This document shows, piece after piece, positions 56,290 to 64,000 of a DNA stretch of 64,000 nucleotides (position 1 is the stretch's first letter; every line of letters starts with the position of its first letter). The notes under the pieces are model-generated. The model was not told the DNA's origin. It ran no database searches and worked only from the letters and a program-made list of their open reading frames with translations. Origin of the DNA: Hypoxylon rubiginosum (lineage: Eukaryota; Ascomycota; Sordariomycetes; Xylariales; Hypoxylaceae); NCBI GenBank assembly GCA_902806565.1, contig CADCXA010000021.1, forward strand, positions 434,001 to 498,000, given 5' to 3'. A program made the translations under genes and the position numbers.

Positions 56290-56854
56290 GCTTGCTGGCC
56301 TTGACGAGTTAGATGAAACATTGCCACCAATATCCGCCTGATTGTCGGCATCATAGCTAGTACCTGGCCATATTGGGGGCTTCTGTACTGAACTGGGCGC
56401 TGATACAATTTTTGATAATTAATATCCTCAGTTTGGGTTTCTCTCGTGATACATAACCATTTCATGTGCACGTATGCGCATATACAAGTAGCAATACGAT
56501 ATGCGGTATTAGTCTAGGGCAACTTAGGTGACACAGCGCCGAACGCTTTGCTTAGGAGGCACTTATTGAGTCTACGGAGACATGGAAAATACCGCGGCGT
56601 GCCTATAATTTAATCAGTTGCTACGAAGCAGCCGCCAGACCAGGGTTATGGAACTAACATTTTTTTGTTTCTGCAACGCATTAAACCCGTTCATACGAAC
56701 CAGATTCCTTGGAGTATAGACATATCCTTCCACTGGCTTGCAATTCTTCCCGATCACGACGTCATTAACATGCTCGTGGCCCAAACTCCAGGAAAAGCCA
56801 AGTGTACGCCTCGAAAACGCCCTGTAATCCTTAGATATTCCATAGCAATGCCGA
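56290..56854. other. convergent intergenic region
   Basis: 565 bp between the GMC gene and the sos7-like gene. Nothing supportable. Confidence 0.5.
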
Positions 56855-57712
56855 TCAACTCTTCATTTCCAGTACTTGTTTCAAGCCTGCCTCGGCAGTC
56901 CTGAACCAGCGGCCCCTTTCCTCGAGATCATCTTCAACTCCACCAAGTGCTGCCTCCTTCCGTCGCCTCGCCTCTTTCGCCGCGGCCATACTATTCTGCC
57001 TCTTCGTCTCAAGAGGCAGTAGCTCAGCTTGCAATCGGTCTAACTCTTTCTTTTTTCTTGGAACCTGACTCTGTAGTTGCTCTAGTTGCCGGTCCAATTC
57101 GGCTCTCTCGCGCTTCTTCGACTCGACCAGATCGAGCGTCTTGACCAGAGGCAAGTTAAATTCGGGATTCGGATTTAATCCCACGGCCTGTGCCTTTTTC
57201 AAGCCTGCAATTGCGCTCTCAAGTTCCGAGATCTTGCCGGGAAGCTCCTCCAATTTGACCGTCTCAAGCTGTACTCTCTCGTGCTTCCGACTCAGCTCTT
57301 TCGCTTTCTCCTCGAGCTCGGTCACCATGTCTGCGACCTCAGTCTTTAGAGCCTTAAGCGTGGCTTTCGCTTCGAGGTTTTCCTTTTCGAGATCCACATT
57401 TTCCTGCGGACTGACGATAAGGGGCGGATCGCCTACAATGGCACGGATAAACTTCTCTTTGGTGACCTGCTCTACGTAGCTGAAGCGTAATTTGGCGAAC
57501 AGCTCTCGGTAATGCGTCAAGTCCGCTTCTAAAGAGGATGGTGTCGTTGCATCGAGGGATGAGGTAGAGATGTCTGACGTCCGCTGATGAGGATCTTGCA
57601 GTTGAGTGACTGCCGTCGAAATGGGTTCGCTGAGCTTCAATATAGAAATTCCTTGATGCGTAGAAAGTGATCGTAGCTTAGCTAGGACATTCTCTGCTGT
57701 GAGAGGAGCCAT
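56855..57712 (-). CDS. kinetochore protein Sos7-like (Spc7/Knl1 partner)
   Basis: Single exon, 285 residues from the ATG at 57712. An upstream in-frame ATG at 57748 adds 12 residues but starts a less typical sequence. The N-terminal third has LTHYRELFAKLRFSYVEQVT and EKFIRAIVGDPPLIVSPQEN, which resemble the conserved start of fungal Sos7. The rest is almost continuous coiled coil with Leu/Lys/Glu heptads from about residue 115 to 275. Sos7 (Kre28 in budding yeast, Zwint-like) binds Spc7/Knl1 at the outer kinetochore. Because coiled coils look alike, the name rests mainly on the N-terminal block. Confidence 0.72.
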   Translation of the reverse strand: MAPLTAENVLAKLRSLSTHQGISILKLSEPISTAVTQLQDPHQRTSDISTSSLDATTPSSLEADLTHYRELFAKLRFSYVEQVTKEKFIRAIVGDPPLIVSPQENVDLEKENLEAKATLKALKTEVADMVTELEEKAKELSRKHERVQLETVKLEELPGKISELESAIAGLKKAQAVGLNPNPEFNLPLVKTLDLVESKKRERAELDRQLEQLQSQVPRKKKELDRLQAELLPLETKRQNSMAAAKEARRRKEAALGGVEDDLEERGRWFRTAEAGLKQVLEMKS

Positions 57713-58290
57713 GGTGAATGAGCTCGTCGCGTGTTGCCTTCTCCCCAAACACGAATGCTTTTGAGACGCGATACAGTTGTTTAGCTACGTGGCTTCTTTG
57801 TCATCAGTCTTTCATGACGAAATTGGCTGCCTGGGATGCTATGTGAGATTGAGAATGTCTCGTGTAACGAAAAAGAAACCTCCCTAGGTGTTGTGTTATT
57901 TACTTTTGTCCCAGATAGGAACTATGTAGTTGATTAGATAAGATATGAGAGGACCAGGGGACCTAAGTGACTTTTGGCGCTAACTCTTGGCGGTAAGTAG
58001 TGGCAGAATTCATAAATAGATTTATCGATATAACGGTTACCGACATGCCTGTGCGCCAGGGTGCCTGTCAGCAAGCGGCATGTCTGGCCAGGTGGAAATC
58101 TTTCAAGAGAACAATTTGATCCTTCACCCCCCACAACGGGTCGGATCCACCCGTCCAACCGACTCATAACTGGGAATCATCCAAGCTGGCTCGTCTGGCT
58201 AAGGGAAGTCAATGAAACTTCAGACCTTTTTCTAATACACCAAAGTCTGACACTCTTGGTCGCCTTCTTCCGTATTCTAAGCATCCGAAA
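57713..58290. other. divergent promoter region
   Basis: 578 bp between the sos7-like gene (minus) and the SR-like gene (plus). No gene or repeat. Confidence 0.5.
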
Positions 58291-59502
58291 ATGCCTCCCG
58301 ACGATCTACTCACGGATGACTACGTCACCGATCTCCTAGTAAATGAAGCCAAGGATTGCTCTCTTAAATATTCCTCAATGGGACTCGATGCATTCAAATC
58401 CAACAAGTAAGCGCCCAGTTCACGGCATACACTCGATGTTGCGTCACTGCTTCTTCTCTAGTTAGGATATGGAATTCTAATAGGTGTACCTCCTAGGCGC
58501 CCTGCGAATCAACCGAAACCCAATACCCGATTCCTGAACAACATTATTCGGAATACCAACAGTCACAATCGTGCGCTCCAAGCCAAGGAAAGTGCCGAGT
58601 CAAAAGCGAAACTGCGCGTCCTCGAAGATGCAGAAGAGGAGAAGCGATTGGAAGAGGAGCGAAAGCTGCGCAAAGCGAAGCCTGGCCCCAGGGACACTCG
58701 GAAGCGCATGCTGGGGGATATCGCTGCTATTCTCGGCGGTTCGTCTAAGAAGCGCAAGACCGAGGGCACCGATACGTATACCAACTATGCGTCACATTCA
58801 GCTAAGCGTAGTACCGAAGAAGGGAGCTCCCACCGGCGGCGGAAGAGTTCCGCAATGGATGGTGACGAAGGAGACGTCAAGAGGGATAGACGAAAAGACC
58901 GCCCAGCGGAAACCAATCGAACTTCGCGACATACCCATCGCCGAGAACACGAGGACCGAGAGGGTGAATCATCTTCGTCTCATTCCCTAAGGCGAAAGCA
59001 CCGTGACCATTCCCCCGGGCGCAAAAGCGAGAGCCGCCGCCACCGCCGATCAAGTGTCGCAAAGCGGCCCGAGCGTAAATCCTCCCTATCTAAGGACTCA
59101 TCTGACTCCGACCCCTTGGATGAGATCATTGGTCCTGCGCCGGCTGCAAAATCCGACATTCGACGTCGAGGACGGGGAGCTAACTCCGCCACGTCCGGCA
59201 TCGATAGTCGCTTCGCCCCTGACTATGATCCGAAAAGGGACGTTACTCCTGATCCGGATGATGCAGATGACTGGGACCGCGCGGCAGAAGCATTCCGTGA
59301 CCGTCAGAAGTGGAAGAAGCAAGGCGCTGATAGACTACGTTCGGCCGGGTTTACCGAAGAGCAGGTCAAGAAGTGGGAGAGCGGCGATCAAAAGGACGAA
59401 GCGGACGTTCGGTGGATCAAAGCCGGTGCTGAGAGGGAATGGGATCGCGGCAAGGTGGTTAAAGCAGGTGGAACCGCGAGTCCTGCAACGGATGCCGAGT
59501 AG
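58291..59502 (+). CDS. basic SR-like nuclear protein, probably splicing-linked
   Basis: Two exons (58291-58406, 58497-59502) with a 90-nt intron give 373 residues. The first 120 residues are the conserved part: LLVNEAKDCSLKYSSMGLDA, then RPANQPKPNTRFLNNIIRNT and NSHNRALQAKESAESKAKLR, which is helical. GPRDTRKRMLGDIAAILGG follows. A long Arg/Ser/His-rich region (RHTHRREHEDREG, SESRRHRRSS) occupies the middle. The end has DRAAEAFRDRQKWKKQGADR and GFTEEQVKKWESG. Similar fungal proteins are often labelled pre-mRNA-splicing factor 38B, which I treat as weak evidence. A nuclear RNA-processing role is inferred from the RS-like composition. Confidence 0.82.
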
Positions 59503-61827
59503 TGGACGAGTTCACTAGTGAGAAGAAATACGGATAATAGATCTAGGTCTCTGACTATCCATACCTCGAGAGATGCTGTGGATCTTGTGTGGTATTTGTA
59601 TTGCATTGCATGGCACCAAATGGCATACATAGCATAGCCTGGCGTTGGCGGAAATTTTAGCCCTTGGTGGCTGGCTCATACGCCTGATTTACCGTACTTA
59701 GACACTCAATAGCAACAGTGTGATAGATTTTTGATGTAAATCATACCCAACTCTCTTCATGCTCTTACCTAGGTATTTGAATAATTCTCGATCACAAATA
59801 AGGTACGAAGCAACTCACCGACGTTCAAAAAGATTATGTTGTTCCTATTCCCGGTTATTAGCAGAAGACGATGTCTAGAACTGCAATAAACTAGGTAGTA
59901 ACCTGTTATGTATGTGTAAAGCCGATAATATAGAGCCTAGAAACACTTATTCCGAGAAGACTTTCAATCGACGAGAGATAAGAGTAGAGTTACTAAAACC
60001 GGCAAAGTCACTAGGTCTGGACAAATCAGACACAGTGGTTCCTATCGTAGTTTTGTGTATGGTAACGACTCCGACTGAAGACTAGTTCAGTACACAAACC
60101 ATAATGCTAGGAGCACGCTAATTCTACGAGTTTATTCTTCATGGTTTGTCAGTTAGTATTTATTTCTTAGAAGAAACACATGTAAGTGTGATTGATAGGG
60201 GATGACGACACCACCGGGCTGCCCCTGGCTAGTATAGAGCCGCAGTAGGTACCTATCGAATAAGCCGGTAAGCGGTAGGTAAGAGGAAGCGAGCGGTAGA
60301 GTTGTAAAGAGTTGAGTTCTTGACGATCTTTTCACCATTGGGGGGAAGAGATCGAAGGGTGGGTGGTCAAAAGACGAAACTTGGTTTCGAACTGTTTCGG
60401 AATCTTGAATTGGATAAGTCAGGATGCATAGGTACCTAGGTAGATAGTCAGATAGTTCGGCCGACAATGAATCTCCTAATTGAAAGACTAGAGGGCCTCG
60501 GAATCTTATTGAGTAATAGAATTCGAACTCATACAAGAGGATATGTTGGTGGGGGATATTCGAATAAAATAAAAATAAAGCCCGTTATCTGCCCAGGTGT
60601 AGGTATTGGATTTAAACGCACTAATATAATACGCTGTAACACCGGCCGTGGAGTATGTATGTGATGTGAAGATGCTACCTTATGTGTCCACGTCCACGTA
60701 CGGTATATTCTGACGAGACTGAAGAAACGGTTTCTCCCGATATTTTAAGGCATTATTGATAAGACCCATGGGCCATGGCTGATGGGATACTGCCTGCGTG
60801 GAAATTGTAGTTGCATATTTGTTGCATATTTGCTCGTGTGATCGATGATATCACTCTCCCGTCTCCTTAGAAGACCTAAAGAGGCATGAAACATTCGATT
60901 ATTGTGAGGAGGTTGTGGATTTCTCGGATTTCCCAAGGATAAAATAAACGACGAATGATTATATCGTGCCTCGACACGATGTAGGTGATTATGGATACTC
61001 GTGACCTGACGCTGCGTGTGAATACCGAGTAAAGAGTTTGGCTTCAGTGTTCACGCTACTATGTAGCCCATTCAACGGCAAGACAAACACGCGCTTGGCT
61101 TCGCCGCTAAACCTAATACAGATGCCGGTAGCCCACTTGAGAGGCCCCGTGTAGCCAGGCCAGCCCATGCAACACCCTTAGAAGCAAAAATTGTACCACA
61201 CCTAAGCCCCGGAGCGGCGGAGCTAGGGGGGGAGCTGACCACTAATTACCTGCCCACCTGCAACACCTGCAACACTGAACATCCTGACATCCTGACCTCA
61301 CCATTAAGAACGAATCCCAGTTAGGTAATTTATCTATATCTAGCTTTGGGGTACGTGCCAGCGTGCCCACGCAGCCCACGCAGCCCACGCAACCACGGTA
61401 CCAGGGTTAGATGCCGTCAACTCCGCAGTTTGCGCATCTCAACTTTCCTATCATTACTATCATCATCATCGTTGCCGCCCAAGTCCCAGCCTCGTCCAAC
61501 ATTGTCCAACCTTTTCGTGTTCAAGGGGCCCTTCGAGGTCTTCTGAACTTGTACTACTAACTACTCTTCAACCACTGTCCTATTTTCTATCAGGTGTTTT
61601 TTTGCTGCCGTCTTGTTATCTTGTCTTCCTTCTCCCCCCCACTCCGTTGTATTCGATCTTGACTACCATCAACCATATCTTCTCACCTGTACTAGTTTCT
61701 ATCAGTACTTCTACTACTGCTTCGAGTGGTCTGCTGCTTCGAATGGTTTTCAACACAGTCGACCAGCTGAGCTGCCAGCTTCGTTGACACGTTTATTTCG
61801 TGCCCGCTTTCCCATACCATCGCCACC
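59503..61827. other. intergenic region before the PA-domain gene
   Basis: About 2.3 kb. It holds CCTAGG words near 59770 and 60430, a CAGCCCACG minisatellite at about 61364-61396, and a pyrimidine-rich leader from about 61430 to the start codon. Frames of 60-127 codons have no domain. No gene supported. Confidence 0.5.
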
Positions 61828-64000
61828 ATGAGACCACCGAGAATTGCCATTCTCGTCCTCTTCTTCGCCGCTTGTCTCTTCCTCCTGTGTCGCGCAATAA
61901 CCTCAGTCGCCCATCCTTCGAATGTCGTATCCTCGCCCCAGTCCTCGCAGAAATCCAGCTTCAGGTCCCTCTTCTCCTTCTCGACACCATTCACCCTTTT
62001 CCCGCCAAATGCTATCATCACCATAGCCGACGACAATAGCACTTCGTTTGCGGCAAGACCCGCCGCTTTCGGTCCCACCTTACCCAGCAAAGGCCTAAAC
62101 GGACAGCTATGGATCGGTAGTGGCTTCACCGAGGAGTCTACGGAAGATGGGGAAGGTGAGGGCGAATTGGGGTGCAGCGATGTACCTGGCTGGGATGATG
62201 GCACCTCGAATGCTGTTCTGAAGCCCTCGATAAAGGAGATTCAACATAAATTCAAGCCTGCCGTCGCCGCCGGCAAGCCAAAGAACCAGAAGCGAAGCAG
62301 TTCTAAGAGCCCGATGGTCGACCGAATCGCCACTCCCGAATTAGATCTAAAATCCAAGACGAAACCGGTTGACGACGGCACCGACGACTATCTCCACCAG
62401 AGGCTCGATAAGTTGGTCACGTCACAGAGTGACAAGCTTGGTTCCTCAAGCCCTAAACACGCCGATATTCAGTCTATACAGGAGGGTGCTGAAATTGCTG
62501 GCAAGATTGTGCTCCTGAGTCGTGGCGGCTGCGGTTTTCTGGAGAAGGTGAAATGGGCCCAACGACGAGGCGCCATTGCTCTCATCGTCGGAGACAACCA
62601 GAGAGGTGGCCCATTGATACAAATGTACGCCCATGGAGACACCTCCAATGTCACTATTCCTTCTATCTTCACGTCTCGTACGACGGCATATCTGCTCTCA
62701 CTTATGATGCAGCCCGGAAGCTTCATTGAGGATATAATCGACGAGAACGGCAAACCGTCTCTAAAGGTGCAGCAATCTGACAAGGCCCGAAAAAACAAGA
62801 AGGCAAGACAGGCATCCGCGCCAGCCCAGTCCCCCAAAACAATTACTAAACCTAGAAGCGTAAGGCCACCAGTGACCAAAAAGCCTTCACCGCCAAGCGA
62901 GGACAAATCTGCTCCGGGACTGGGATGGCTTTCGAGACTGTTAAGCTGGGGCTCTGGTCCCAACTCGAACTCGGCTCGGAGCGGAAGTCGCCCGCCCAGT
63001 AGTGGCCAGCTTGACTGGGTGCTAGTTGAGGATTTTTCAGATGAAAAGGACAAAATCATCAAGAATAGTTTAGAGCGCGCCTCGAAAGCCAGGTCGGATA
63101 ATGCTTCAAAATCCAAGATCAAACAACCCCCCGATGATAACTTCCAGATCGGCGTGGAAGACTGGCGCGATCCCGACCTCCTCGGGTCTTCCGATCAAGA
63201 CGGGGAATTAGACGGCTCGTTGAAGCATAATAAGAAACCTCCAAGATCAAATTCAAAATCTAGCCGGACTTCAGACATGGGGATCTCGGACAAAAAGAAG
63301 CAGAACGCACTCGGCATGGTAGGCGGCAGGATCACCCCGAACAGTGGGGAATATGCCGATGGCCACTTGCCCGTCAAGGGGGTCGATGCTATCGGGTCTA
63401 CCAAAGGTAAGACATCGATATCTAGCAACAGCGGCTTAATTTCGAAGATATTTGGGGATGATGATGATATCGATCCCACTCAAGTCGAGGTGGACTCTAA
63501 GCCAATAGACGCGCTTAGTGCTGGGAAACCTACTCCCAGCTCTGGAAGCCCTCCGCCTGAGGAACGAGAGGGTCTTTGGGTCGTTATCACTCCATCTAGC
63601 GGTGCTAGCCCGTTCTTTGATACTCTCTTAGTTCTGGTTGTCAGTCCTCTTATCACGCTGACGGTAGTATACGCTCTACTTATTTTACGATCGCGTATTC
63701 GACGGCGAAGATGGAGAGCTCCGAAGTCTGTTGTCGAACGGCTTCCAGTGCGCACATACCATACCGTGGCATCCACTTCAAGCCGTACGTCTAGGGTACC
63801 GTCTCCCACCAGTTCATCCCCGACGACGCCACTGCTCCAGAGCCAGCATGGCCCATCTCGATCCAGGCCTCGGTCACGAACCACTACTGGTGTGCCGTCA
63901 GCTGGGGACCTCCTGCAGGTTGATTCTGCATTGTCGCTTCCTAGGCCTTCGTCGCGTACAGAGCATGAGAAGCGTAATCAACAGGCGTCTAGCGAATGGA
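61828..64000 (+). CDS. PA-domain membrane protein, probable PA-TM-RING ligase (cut by window end)
   Basis: Open from the ATG (context GCCACCATG) to the window edge, 724 codons without a stop. A signal anchor is followed by a linker. A protease-associated domain lies at about residues 180-300, with KIVLLSRGGCGFLEKVKWAQ, GAIALIVGDNQ and NVTIPSIFTSRTTAYLL. A Lys/Ser-rich stretch follows, then one membrane segment, LLVLVVSPLITLTVVYALLI (about residues 600-620). The cytosolic side begins with Arg-rich and Ser/Thr/Pro-rich sequence. PA domain, one helix and an Arg-rich stop-transfer is the layout of PA-TM-RING E3 ubiquitin ligases of the endosome/vacuole. The RING finger would lie past 64000 and cannot be seen, so the ligase activity is inferred. 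Confidence 0.8.
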   Translation, partial: MRPPRIAILVLFFAACLFLLCRAITSVAHPSNVVSSPQSSQKSSFRSLFSFSTPFTLFPPNAIITIADDNSTSFAARPAAFGPTLPSKGLNGQLWIGSGFTEESTEDGEGEGELGCSDVPGWDDGTSNAVLKPSIKEIQHKFKPAVAAGKPKNQKRSSSKSPMVDRIATPELDLKSKTKPVDDGTDDYLHQRLDKLVTSQSDKLGSSSPKHADIQSIQEGAEIAGKIVLLSRGGCGFLEKVKWAQRRGAIALIVGDNQRGGPLIQMYAHGDTSNVTIPSIFTSRTTAYLLSLMMQPGSFIEDIIDENGKPSLKVQQSDKARKNKKARQASAPAQSPKTITKPRSVRPPVTKKPSPPSEDKSAPGLGWLSRLLSWGSGPNSNSARSGSRPPSSGQLDWVLVEDFSDEKDKIIKNSLERASKARSDNASKSKIKQPPDDNFQIGVEDWRDPDLLGSSDQDGELDGSLKHNKKPPRSNSKSSRTSDMGISDKKKQNALGMVGGRITPNSGEYADGHLPVKGVDAIGSTKGKTSISSNSGLISKIFGDDDDIDPTQVEVDSKPIDALSAGKPTPSSGSPPPEEREGLWVVITPSSGASPFFDTLLVLVVSPLITLTVVYALLILRSRIRRRRWRAPKSVVERLPVRTYHTVASTSSRTSRVPSPTSSSPTTPLLQSQHGPSRSRPRSRTTTGVPSAGDLLQVDSALSLPRPSSRTEHEKRNQQASSEW

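Overview
The window is nuclear DNA of a filamentous ascomycete (Pezizomycotina, most likely Sordariomycetes). The evidence is the many short introns (mostly 50-110 nt) with GTRNGY donors and CTAAC-type branch points, the high coding GC, the CT-rich leaders, the tef1 exon pattern and the single-copy fungal housekeeping genes. The species cannot be named from sequence alone. The supplied ORFs show only pieces of most genes, so I joined exons by hand. Twenty-one protein-coding genes could be assembled in this way: eighteen have a clear or probable family and three are conserved-looking but unnamed. One further gene (PA-TM) runs off the right edge.

Layout. 0-5 kb: an L-rhamnose mutarotase-like gene and the Golgi cation/H+ exchanger gdt1, both on minus. 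5-11 kb: a telobox (telomere-repeat-binding-type) protein whose promoter carries a telomere-like motif, then tef1 (eEF1A). 12-20 kb: a compact housekeeping block of sls1, nse3, SF3B5/ysf3 (first exon only ATG), an unnamed tandem MYND-like gene, and isd11. 21-31 kb: an unnamed acidic nuclear-looking protein, met16 (PAPS reductase), a 2.3 kb gene-poor stretch, a 1,017-bp non-autonomous transposon with 115-bp inverted repeats and a 9-bp target duplication, then ser2 (phosphoserine phosphatase) directly downstream. 31-44 kb: a small predicted mitochondrial membrane protein, erf2 palmitoyltransferase, a sodium:solute symporter, an mL45/MBA1-like protein, a second small TIR element holding a tRNA-like pol III head, eos1, and a protein with two homeodomains. 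45-51 kb: an inverted partial duplication facing a nine-exon, three-RRM RNA-binding protein gene. 51-57 kb: gene-poor DNA, an orphan ATG-less frame, a secreted GMC oxidoreductase and a sos7-like kinetochore gene. 58-64 kb: an SR-like basic nuclear protein and a PA-domain membrane protein cut by the window edge.

The genes do not form an operon or a biosynthetic cluster. Most are unrelated housekeeping genes for mitochondria (sls1, isd11, mL45, the small membrane protein), splicing (ysf3, perhaps the SR-like protein), chromosomes (nse3, sos7, the telobox protein), the Golgi/ER (gdt1, eos1, erf2) and sulfur/serine metabolism (met16, ser2). The most unusual signals are structural: two non-autonomous transposons, a recent inverted gene-fragment duplication, and a telomere-like motif in front of a telobox-protein gene. 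I see no CRISPR array, rRNA, intact tRNA or autonomous transposon.
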